From: Crocinitomicaceae bacterium
Lineage (GTDB): Bacteria; Bacteroidota; Bacteroidia; Flavobacteriales_D; Crocinitomicaceae
Assembly (NCBI GenBank): GCA_030727405.1
Contig: JANRBR010000017.1
Span: forward strand, 1-64,000
Direction of reading: 5' to 3'
Length of the DNA: 64,000 nucleotides
Below the pieces are notes generated by a model that was given only the letters and a program-made list of their open reading frames with translations, was not told the DNA's origin and did no database searches. Position numbers and translations under genes: made by a program. This document shows positions 57,350 to 64,000 of this stretch, one piece after another; positions within the stretch are counted from its first letter, which is position 1, and every line of letters starts with the position of its first letter.

Positions 57350-58351
57350 CTATTTTTTGAGCCAACCACGCTTGATGAAGAACGCAAGCAATCCTGCTCC
57401 CAAGACAAACATAATGGCTACAATCGTATAATAACCATAACGGTATTTCAATTCGGGCATATGCTCGAAGTTCATTCCATATACGCCTACAATAAAGGTT
57501 AATGGAATGAAGATGGAACTCACAACGGTTAACACACGCATGATTTCATTCATCCGCTGACCTTGTGCAGCATAATAAAGATTGGCCATTCCTTCAAGTA
57601 TTTGCTTATTGGCATCGATTTCTTCAAGCACACTTAGGCAGGAGGATCGTAAACTTCGAAAGTAATGACGATTGGATTCTTCGATGAATGGACTCTCACT
57701 ATTTTCCAATTGATTGGTGATGTCCCTCATCGGCTGTGCTATTTTGCGCAATTCAATTAGTTTCCTTTTCTCAAGTTCGATGCTGGATAAAATGGATTTG
57801 TTATGCACTTTGTGTAACTTTCGATCGATGTTTTCAATTTGAGAGGAAATCTCCTCTAATACTTCAAAATAATTATCGATAATGGATTCCAACATTCGGA
57901 ACATTAAAAAATCGGTTCCTTTTGAACGAATTTTCCCTCTCCCTTTTTCGATGCGATCGCGCACATCTGTGAAATGATCAGAGGGTTTGTCCTGAAATGA
58001 AATGAGGTAATTGGATCCCATTAAAAATGAAATTTGATCCTGGTGTAAGTAGGGGTTATGTGGTTCCTTTGGCAAAGCAGACATCACATAAAAGGACATG
58101 TATTTGCTGTATTCCTCCACTTTGGGACGACGAACTTGCTGGTGAATGTTTTCAATGGATAACTTATCGATTCTTAACTTTTAACATAAATGTTCAATGG
58201 ATTGATCATCTTCTAAACCATGAAAGTTGAGCCAAGCCATATGGTCTTTGTCAATCTCCGATTCTAAAAATTCATTCGCAAAGTAAGAAGGAAGGTCGTT
58301 TTTAACCGAATAAAAAGTAGCGTTGTACTTATAAAGTTGAACGTTTGCCAT
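57350..58351 (-). pseudogene. corA: corA-type magnesium/cobalt transporter gene with an in-frame stop
   Basis: Read on the minus strand from the ATG at 58351, the frame gives a CorA N-terminus (MANVQLYKYNATFY, then HMAWLNFHGLEDDQSIEHLC), a TAA at codon 57 (58181-58183), and then continues in the same frame (KLRIDKLSIENIHQQVRRPK) to a complete C-terminus. The latter has the long stalk helix, TM1 ending in the family signature YGMNFEHMPE, and TM2. Without the stop it would be 333 residues, the usual CorA length. A single substitution from CAA, GAA or AAA would explain it. A GTG at 58120 could give a 256-residue remnant. It could be a recent pseudogene, a strain polymorphism or a sequencing error. 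Confidence 0.85.
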
Positions 58352-58493
58352 AATCTTGTTGCTCTTTCGTCAATGTCTGATGCAACGCACAACCTTCACA
58401 AGTCGATTTCCTATCGAAAAATTGTTTCCATAATTTTCTTCCCAAATAATAGAGGGAAAGTCCGACGGCAAGGAATATAATGAGCGTTTGCAT
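58329..58493 (-). CDS. FeoB-associated Cys-rich small membrane protein
   Basis: A 54-residue open frame on the minus strand, 30 nt after feoB. It begins with a membrane helix (MQTLIIFLAVGLSLYYLGRK), then basic residues, a C-x2-C motif (CEGC, residues 32-35) and a polar tail. Size, topology, Cys pair and position after feoB fit the FeoB-associated Cys-rich membrane protein family. It probably assists Fe(II) uptake, but the mechanism is unknown. It overlaps the corA start by 23 nt. Confidence 0.75.
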   Translation of the reverse strand: MQTLIIFLAVGLSLYYLGRKLWKQFFDRKSTCEGCALHQTLTKEQQDYGKRSTL

Positions 58494-58523
58494 ATCTGAA
58501 CGAATATAAGGTTTATCCTTGAA

Positions 58524-60476
58524 TTAGGAAAGCAAGACATAGGTAATCCATGCAGCGGCATAAGCGAGTGCGCCCATGAATACCAATTGAATAATGGGCC
58601 ATTTCCAAGAATTTGTTTCGCGTTTTACAACTGCCATTGTGGCCATACACTGCATCGCAAACACATAGAAAACCATCAACGAAACACCACTTGCTAAAGT
58701 AAAAACGGGTGTTCCATCTGCTTTCACTTCGTTGCGCATGCGATCAATCAAAAGAGCTTGGTCCTCTCCATCATCTTGTACCGCATAAATCGTTGCCAAA
58801 GAACCAACAAAAACTTCCCTTGCGGCAAAAGAAGTAATCAGTGAAATGCCAATTTTCCAGTCATACCCTAAGGGAGCAATTACCGGCTCCATTCCTTTTC
58901 CGAGAATCCCAATGTAGGAATTGGAAAGTTTACACGCATCCATTGCTTTTGTTTGTTCTTTTTCCGTCATAGATTGATACACACTTGTTTTGCTCAATCC
59001 ATGCATTGATTCGTTCATATTTGGACCAAAACTTGCAAGGAACCAAAGTAGGATGGAAATCGCTAAAATAATTTTTCCAGCGTCCAAAATGAATATTTTT
59101 ACTTTTTCCAAAACGTTTATGAATACATTTCCCCAGCGTGGATTTTTGTAGTCAGGTAATTCTAAAAGTAAAAAACCACGGTCTTTTTGCTTGATGAATA
59201 ACTTCAAAAGAAAGGAAACAAGCAAAGCAAAAACAATTCCTAGGCTATACAAACCGAAGAGAACGAGTCCTTGCAAATTGAAGAACCCAAGTACGTAGGA
59301 TTTTGGAATAACCAAAGAAATGAGCAAGGTATACACAGGAATGCGCGCACTGCAACTCATGAATGGCGCTACTAATATGGTAATGAGTCGCTCTTTCCAG
59401 TTGGAAATTGTTCGCGTAGCCATTATACCTGGTATCGCACAGGCGATGCTAGACATTAATGGAACAACACTTTTACCATTTAAACCAAATGGCCGCATCA
59501 ATCGATCCATGATGAAAACCACGCGAGATAAATACCCGCTTTCCTCTAAAATGGAAATGAAAAAGAACAACATGGCGATTTGAGGCACAAAGACTACTAC
59601 ACCTCCAATTCCTGGGATAATTCCTTCTGAAATCAAGTCATTCACCATTCCAGGTGGCATTGTATCTGAACTCCAACTGGAGAAATACGAGAATAATTGA
59701 TCAATCCAATTCATTGGAGTATTTGCAAACGTAAAGATGAATTGGAATATTGTCATCAATATAAATGCGAAAATGAGGTAGCCCCAAATTGGATGCACTA
59801 AAAACCGATCAATTTTTCGAGAAATATTTTCGGTAGTGGGTGTTTTTGTTTGTACAATTTGACCTAAGGCCTCTTTTATTTTTTGAAGTCGAATTTCAGC
59901 TTCTTTTTTTTGTCCAGCGACATCTTCAAAGGAACAAAAATGATACGCTTCAATGAATTTCTGCTGATGAACAGCCGTGTTTTTTAATCCTGCTAAGGCT
60001 TCAATGATTCGATCTTTGCCTAGTCCAATGCGGGCATTGCTTTGAACAATGGGGACACTCGGAAATAGTTTCCCTAAGGCATCAATCGAAATTTCCATTC
60101 CCTTGCGTTGTGCCAAATCCCACATATTTAAAACCAAAACACATGGAATGCCTAAGTCATATACTTGCGAAAAGAAAAGTAAATTCCGCTGTAAATTACT
60201 GGCGTCCACCACAAAGATGATTTGATCCGGATGTTGCGAATGGTTTGGGTTTGAAAGGACATCGTACACCACCGATTCTTCTTTTGATCGAGGGTAAATG
60301 CTATAGGTTCCGGGAAAATCAATCAGTTCATGCTGAACTTTCCCCACGCTAATAAAACCACTTCTTTTGTCCACCGTTACTCCTGGGAAATTCCCAACCT
60401 GTTGACGCAAACCTGTCAAAAGGTTAAATACTGAACTTTTTCCAGTATTTGGATTACCGAGTAACGCAATTTTCAT
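58524..60476 (-). CDS. feoB: Ferrous iron transporter FeoB
   Basis: FeoB imports Fe(II) across the inner membrane under control of its G domain. The 650-residue protein has the N-terminal GTPase (G1 GNPNTGKS at 7-14, VGNFPGVTVDKRSG, G3 DFPGTYSI, G4 NMWD), a helical GDI-like segment, and a membrane domain with two Gate regions (GVVVFVPQIAMLFFFISILE, SCSARIPVYTLL). The ATG is preferred over a TTG three codons upstream. It lies 33 nt after feoA and before the small Cys protein, a typical feo operon. Confidence 0.96.
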   Translation of the reverse strand: MKIALLGNPNTGKSSVFNLLTGLRQQVGNFPGVTVDKRSGFISVGKVQHELIDFPGTYSIYPRSKEESVVYDVLSNPNHSQHPDQIIFVVDASNLQRNLLFFSQVYDLGIPCVLVLNMWDLAQRKGMEISIDALGKLFPSVPIVQSNARIGLGKDRIIEALAGLKNTAVHQQKFIEAYHFCSFEDVAGQKKEAEIRLQKIKEALGQIVQTKTPTTENISRKIDRFLVHPIWGYLIFAFILMTIFQFIFTFANTPMNWIDQLFSYFSSWSSDTMPPGMVNDLISEGIIPGIGGVVVFVPQIAMLFFFISILEESGYLSRVVFIMDRLMRPFGLNGKSVVPLMSSIACAIPGIMATRTISNWKERLITILVAPFMSCSARIPVYTLLISLVIPKSYVLGFFNLQGLVLFGLYSLGIVFALLVSFLLKLFIKQKDRGFLLLELPDYKNPRWGNVFINVLEKVKIFILDAGKIILAISILLWFLASFGPNMNESMHGLSKTSVYQSMTEKEQTKAMDACKLSNSYIGILGKGMEPVIAPLGYDWKIGISLITSFAAREVFVGSLATIYAVQDDGEDQALLIDRMRNEVKADGTPVFTLASGVSLMVFYVFAMQCMATMAVVKRETNSWKWPIIQLVFMGALAYAAAWITYVLLS

Positions 60477-60509
60477 GGTTTGCAAACTTATTAAATTAGA
60501 TCCAAAGCA

Positions 60510-60734
60510 CTATGCTTTCACTTCAATAAATTGCGCTTCCTCTAAACGGAGTGAAAGCACTGAGCCGTTCAGTTCAATGGCGATGGGATCACCAAATGGG
60601 GCTTTGAATAGAGTGGTGATAAATTGACCTGAAACCAAGCCCATTTCCGTTAGTTTGGAAGATATTGGAGACTGATCCACAGACACAATTTCTACGACTT
60701 GACGCAAAGCGATATGATCCAAGGTATTTACCAT
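60510..60734 (-). CDS. feoA: Ferrous iron transport protein FeoA
   Basis: FeoA is a small SH3-like cytoplasmic protein needed for FeoB activity. The 74 residues contain VVEIVSVDQSPISSKLTEMG, LVSGQFITTLFKAPFGDPIA and ELNGSVLSLRLEEAQFIEV, covering the whole domain. It is the first gene of the feo operon. Its start region and upstream gap contain repeated GGTATTT half-sites and a -7 box. Confidence 0.93.
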   Translation of the reverse strand: MVNTLDHIALRQVVEIVSVDQSPISSKLTEMGLVSGQFITTLFKAPFGDPIAIELNGSVLSLRLEEAQFIEVKA

Positions 60735-60790
60735 GGTACAAAACTACGCGCAAATAACAAAATAGTAAATACCGCAAAAGTGGTATTTGC
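60723..60790 (-). promoter_or_regulatory. Repeated GGTATTTRC half-sites and hairpin at feoA
   Basis: Three copies of one 9-mer: GGTATTTAC at 60723, its reverse complement at 60765, and GGTATTTGC at 60782. The last two form an inverted repeat (60765-60790) around AAAA. Either this is an operator for an iron-responsive regulator around the feoA promoter, or the hairpin is a weak terminator of the upstream aspartate kinase gene; both are inference. Confidence 0.45.
60739..60746 (-). promoter_or_regulatory. Candidate -7 box of feoA
   Basis: On the minus strand TAGTTTTG matches TAnnTTTG and ends 4 nt before the feoA ATG, implying a leaderless transcript if used. No convincing -33 element is seen. 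Confidence 0.4.
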
Positions 60791-60793
60791 AGT

Positions 60794-62059
60794 TTATTTT
60801 AAAACGAAACGAGCCGTATGTCTTGTACGCTGCTGCAGGAGTACTTCTTTACCCTTGGTCACTTGATTGATCGTTTCTTCATCGTAATGACGTATGGTTA
60901 CTAAAGATAAATCCTCGTTGTATTTCACCTCGTATTCTTTTTGAAACAACTCGAGCAATTGTGTTCTTTTTACCTTGTTCTGATCGACCAATATAGAGAA
61001 ACTTAGTGCAGAATTCTGCATGAGGTTGATCTTGACATTCAAATCCGATAATTTTCCAAAAATGACACTTAAGTTCTCTTCCACAATAAAGGAAAAGTCC
61101 TTTGGAGTAAATGAATACAAGGCTTGATCAAACTTAAAGATATAGGATGGAATTAAATGGTCTTGGCTTGAGGAAGCTTGTATGACCGTTCCATCTGACT
61201 TTGGATCGAGAAAGGACTTCACGTAAAGTGGAATGTTTCTGTTTTGAAGTGGTTGAATGGTTTTCGGATGGATGACACTCGCACCATAATAAGAAAGTTC
61301 AATGGCTTCCTTGAAAGAGATGGCTTCTAGTTTCTTGGTGTTCTCAAAATATTTCGGATCAGCGTTCAACATCCCGGGGACGTCTTTCCAAATCGTAACA
61401 CTTTCCGCTTCGCTACAATAGGCCAATATTCCGGCAGTGTAATCTGAGCCTTCTCTTCCTAAAGTAGTCGTGAATCCTTCTAATGTGTGACCAACAAATC
61501 CCTGCGTAAGGAGAATATCCGTATCTATAAAGGAAGGAAGCATGTTTTCACGCACCAATTGTTCCGTTTTCTTCCAGTCCACTTTTCCTTCTTGGTACGA
61601 ATGATCTGTTCGAATCAATTTTCTGGCATCCATCCACTGAACAGAAAAATCTTGATCGATTAAATAGGCACTCACAATCTGAGATGATAAAACTTCTCCA
61701 AGTGATACGACTTGATCGTATTCAAAGCTCTTGTTTTCAGAAAAAACGGCTTCGTATCGGGACCTTAATTTTTCGAATAATTCTTCAATCGTTTGGTAGA
61801 TTTTAAAATGCCTTTCCGGAAACAATGCCGCCATGATGTCCATGTGGAACTCTTCCAGTTCATCAACCAAACCACTAAACAACTTATGATTTTTTGTTTC
61901 AAGTGCCTCCACAATTTCTTCTAATTTGTTTGTGGATTTGCCCATTGCTGAAACCACAACGGTGAGTTTTTTCCCTGGGTAAAGGGAAAGAATTGAAGCG
62001 ACGTTCTGTATCGCAGCGGCATCTCTTACGGATGCACCTCCAAATTTAAAAACAAGCAT
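60794..62059 (-). CDS. Aspartate kinase
   Basis: Aspartate kinase phosphorylates aspartate, the first step toward lysine, threonine and methionine. The 421 residues start LVFKFGGASVRDA (kinase motif) and contain VVSAMGKSTNKL, TTLGREGSDYTAGILA, VPGMLNADPKYF and ELSYYGASVIHPKT, then a C-terminal ACT region (VEENLSVIFGKLSDLNVKIN). It is the monofunctional type, without a homoserine dehydrogenase domain. It follows gpsA by 11 nt on the same strand. Confidence 0.94.
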   Translation of the reverse strand: MLVFKFGGASVRDAAAIQNVASILSLYPGKKLTVVVSAMGKSTNKLEEIVEALETKNHKLFSGLVDELEEFHMDIMAALFPERHFKIYQTIEELFEKLRSRYEAVFSENKSFEYDQVVSLGEVLSSQIVSAYLIDQDFSVQWMDARKLIRTDHSYQEGKVDWKKTEQLVRENMLPSFIDTDILLTQGFVGHTLEGFTTTLGREGSDYTAGILAYCSEAESVTIWKDVPGMLNADPKYFENTKKLEAISFKEAIELSYYGASVIHPKTIQPLQNRNIPLYVKSFLDPKSDGTVIQASSSQDHLIPSYIFKFDQALYSFTPKDFSFIVEENLSVIFGKLSDLNVKINLMQNSALSFSILVDQNKVKRTQLLELFQKEYEVKYNEDLSLVTIRHYDEETINQVTKGKEVLLQQRTRHTARFVLK

Positions 62060-62070
62060 TTCTTTATAAA

Positions 62071-63069
62071 TTAAGATAGTTTTTCAGCAAGTAATTTCAT
62101 TTCAATGACAGGAGAAATCCCTCCGTATAAAATGCGATAGACAGCAGCTAAAATCGGCATGTCAACCTCAAATTTCTTATTCATCTCTGTCAAACTGTTC
62201 GTGGCATAATACCCCTCTGCAATCATGTTCATCTCGAGCTGTGCGGATTTCACGGAATAACCTTTGCCAATCATGAATCCAAACGTTCGATTTCTCGAGA
62301 AATTTGAATAGGCAGTTACAAGTAAGTCACCTAGGTAAGCACTTGTTTTGGTGTCGCGGTGCACCGGACTAACCACATCGATAAACCGCTCAATTTCTTG
62401 AATGGCATTGGAAATCAAAACTGCTTGAAAATTATCACCATAACCGATGCCATGGCAAATTCCTGCGGCAAGCGCATATACATTTTTTAACACAGCAGAA
62501 ATTTCCGTTCCAAATAAGTCGTCGGACGTCGTTGTTTTAATGTACCTGCAAGCCAGTGCATCGGCCATTTTCGTTGCGATCGATTCATTGCTACAGGCAA
62601 TTGTCAAATAGGATAAACGTTCCAAAGCCACTTCTTCCGCATGACAAGGACCACAAATGATTCCAATTTGATCATAAGGTGTACCAAAGGTTTTATGAAT
62701 GAAACGAGCAGGAATCGCATTGTATTCAGGAATAATTCCTTTGACCGCAGAGAAAACAATTTTCCCATCAAATAATCCAGCTGGAATTGCTGAAAAAGCT
62801 TCAGTTAAAAAAGCAGAGGGTGTGGCAATGATCACGATGTCTGCTGTAGCGATGACATGATTTAAATCCGTAGAAACGGCTAATTTATCAAGATTAAATT
62901 CAACGGATTGAAGGTATTTAGGGTTGTGCTTGAATTGTTTAATGTGGGCCACAGCTGACTCACTGCGCATCCACCAATTCACTTTTTCTTGCGTGTTACA
63001 CAATAATTTAACAATGGCAGTTGCCCAACTTCCCCCTCCAATTACGGCAATTCTTTCAGCTGTTTTCAT
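62071..63069 (-). CDS. gpsA: NAD(P)H-dependent glycerol-3-phosphate dehydrogenase
   Basis: GpsA makes sn-glycerol-3-phosphate for phospholipids. The 332-residue protein has the Rossmann motif AVIGGGSWATAIVKLL, FSAVKGI, GIICGPCHAEEVA, the catalytic-Lys region AVLKNVYALAAGICHGIGYGD (in parts), and TKTSAYLGDLLVTAYS. The E. coli-type GLGDL becomes YLGDL. It is followed by the aspartate kinase gene; upstream lies a small hypothetical gene. Confidence 0.95.
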   Translation of the reverse strand: MKTAERIAVIGGGSWATAIVKLLCNTQEKVNWWMRSESAVAHIKQFKHNPKYLQSVEFNLDKLAVSTDLNHVIATADIVIIATPSAFLTEAFSAIPAGLFDGKIVFSAVKGIIPEYNAIPARFIHKTFGTPYDQIGIICGPCHAEEVALERLSYLTIACSNESIATKMADALACRYIKTTTSDDLFGTEISAVLKNVYALAAGICHGIGYGDNFQAVLISNAIQEIERFIDVVSPVHRDTKTSAYLGDLLVTAYSNFSRNRTFGFMIGKGYSVKSAQLEMNMIAEGYYATNSLTEMNKKFEVDMPILAAVYRILYGGISPVIEMKLLAEKLS

Positions 63070-63074
63070 TGCTG

Positions 63075-63082
63075 CAAAAATA
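63075..63082 (-). promoter_or_regulatory. Candidate -7 box of gpsA
   Basis: On the minus strand TATTTTTG matches TAnnTTTG and ends 5 nt before the gpsA ATG, again implying a leaderless transcript. No -33 TTTG is evident. Confidence 0.35.
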
Positions 63083-63117
63083 GAAAAGTTTGACGGATAT
63101 CCGGCTGAATCTGGGCA

Positions 63118-63471
63118 CTAGTTCAAATTGATGATGTCTCCAGCTTGAAGCGCTTCAGAAAAGGCGTCACGCATTTTTTCCATTTTCAAACGAGAATGGG
63201 GATCTCCACTCATTGCACTGTGCTTTAATTTGTAGTATGTGTCTAAGGATTTACCAAATAAATTTTGTTCAAGTTGACCTTTGATTTCCATTATTTTTGA
63301 ATTGACACCCAATAAATAGTGTTCAATTTCACCTAAGCGCACCAATTCGGCTTTATCCAAATGTTCCTTTTTCAACAAAGAATGATACTTTGGCAAAAGC
63401 TGATTGAGCATTTCGATGAATCGCTCCAACTCCTTATCTAATGCTCCTTGATGTTCTTGAAAATCGTCCAT
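63118..63471 (-). CDS. Hypothetical helical protein
   Basis: A 117-residue soluble protein, rich in Leu, Glu and Lys and predicted to be almost all helical (ELERFIEMLNQLLPKYHSLL, KAELVRLGEIEHYLLGVN). No family is recognised and no cysteine or membrane span is present. It lies between cvfB and gpsA on the same strand, separated from cvfB by about 140 nt in which no other gene is seen. The composition and an ordinary ATG start support a real gene; function unknown. Confidence 0.7.
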   Translation of the reverse strand: MDDFQEHQGALDKELERFIEMLNQLLPKYHSLLKKEHLDKAELVRLGEIEHYLLGVNSKIMEIKGQLEQNLFGKSLDTYYKLKHSAMSGDPHSRLKMEKMRDAFSEALQAGDIINLN

Positions 63472-63611
63472 ATTTCCTTCTTACTTGATAAAAGTAAACA
63501 ATAAAGTCATCCAATGAACAATTTTTTTTGATTCATTTTTAGATCAATTTCGGAAATATTTTACGCGTGATAAACTGCTGAATCGTTAAAAAGGAATGAG
63601 TCAAACGAAGG

Positions 63612-64000
63612 TCAAGCAATCAATTCGATGGAATCCTCTTTGATGATGATTTTCTTCCAACGGTATAGCTTACCAATGGCTTGTTTAAAGGTTTTTTTAC
63701 TCATGCCTAAGTGTTCACGTATTTCTTCTGGGGAAGAATGATCGCTCAAAGGCAAGACCTTTACTTTTTGCAATTCGTCTAAAATAAATTGCGATGCTTC
63801 ATCGTATTTTTCAAAGGTAATAGGCTCCAGTCGGATGTCTAATTTTCCATCTGGCCTTACCACACTCACGTATCCCTTCATTTCTTGACCGCGTTCTAAA
63901 ATTTTCGACTGTTGGTTTTTGAAAATCAATCCCTCGAAGCGGTTATTGACGATGACGTTTCTGCCAAGTTTACCCTCTTCACAAATGAGTAAATCAACGG
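63612..64000 (-). CDS. CvfB-type S1 RNA-binding protein, 3' part
   Basis: The frame is open to the window edge, so the N-terminus is missing; the visible part begins DLLICEEGKLGRNVIVNN. S1-like beta segments (GYVSVVRPDGKLDIRLEP) are followed by a C-terminal winged helix (SSPEEIREHLGMSKKTFKQA, then IGKLYRWKKIII). This arrangement is that of CvfB/YitL-type proteins, which bind RNA and affect virulence or stress genes in some bacteria. About 129 codons are visible. Confidence 0.85.
   Translation of the reverse strand, partial: VDLLICEEGKLGRNVIVNNRFEGLIFKNQQSKILERGQEMKGYVSVVRPDGKLDIRLEPITFEKYDEASQFILDELQKVKVLPLSDHSSPEEIREHLGMSKKTFKQAIGKLYRWKKIIIKEDSIELIA

Noticed and set aside
58027-58230. Plus-strand open frame over the corA stop region
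   Set aside because: Its composition is not protein-like and the minus strand clearly reads as CorA on both sides; it is an antisense shadow.
58370-58561. 63-codon minus-strand frame at the end of feoB
   Set aside because: It overlaps the feoB 3' end in another frame and has no family resemblance; the 54-aa frame nearby is the credible gene.
1-64000. CRISPR arrays, insertion sequences, prophage or toxin-antitoxin genes
   Set aside because: No spaced direct repeats, transposase or phage genes were seen on either strand; gene content is chromosomal core plus one polysaccharide locus.

Overview
The window reads as a chromosomal segment of a Bacteroidetes bacterium, most likely order Flavobacteriales and possibly a Fluviicola/Crocinitomicaceae-like organism (inference from protein style, not from a search). 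The signs are SusC/SusD proteins, type IX secretion (T9SS) C-terminal sorting domains, Bacteroidetes promoters (TTTG, 19-21 nt, TAnnTTTG), weak or absent Shine-Dalgarno sites, and AT-rich coding with TAA stops.

Layout. 1-12.7 kb: translation and transcription core (tRNA-Thr end, tuf, tRNA-Trp, secE, nusG, rplK-A-J-L, rpoB, rpoC), with a terminator-like attenuator between rplL and rpoB. 12.7-15.8 kb (minus): recG and accA. 15.9-16.7 kb: ispE. 16.8-31.2 kb: a starch/maltodextrin utilization locus: a secreted SusE/F-like starch-binding protein, a multidomain GH13 amylase, a CotH-family protein, a second GH13, a GH31 alpha-glucosidase, then SusC and SusD. Two promoters in this locus share an 18-bp motif built on a TGTCA/TGACA inverted repeat, a candidate operator of an unknown regulator. 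31.2-36.5 kb (minus): a tight group lnt - T9SS CotH protein - lipoprotein - DUF2490-like protein. 36.6-38.2 kb (minus): rpmA, rplU and an EamA transporter. 38.3-54.8 kb: the division and cell-wall (dcw) cluster from mraZ to ftsZ plus yqeY, almost all genes overlapping or nearly so, with candidate MraZ operators upstream and one uncharacterised gene between murD and ftsW. 54.9-56.7 kb: methionine-salvage genes mtnB-mtnD-mtnC. 56.8-64 kb (minus): DUF1573 protein, a corA gene broken by one in-frame TAA, a 54-aa FeoB-associated membrane protein, feoB, feoA, aspartate kinase, gpsA, a helical hypothetical gene, and the 3' part of cvfB.

How the genes work together. Secreted amylases and the starch-binding protein would capture and cut starch at the cell surface, SusC/D would import oligosaccharides, and the periplasmic GH13/GH31 enzymes would finish them to glucose. 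The dcw genes make lipid II and the Z-ring/divisome. feoA-feoB-small protein form a ferrous-iron importer. mtnBDC recycle methylthioribulose phosphate toward methionine.

Best candidates for something undescribed: the shared palindrome in the starch locus, the CotH protein translationally coupled between two amylases, the paired opposite-facing MraZ boxes, the unknown dcw gene, four -7 boxes placed only 4-5 nt from start codons (possible leaderless mRNAs), and the interrupted corA.
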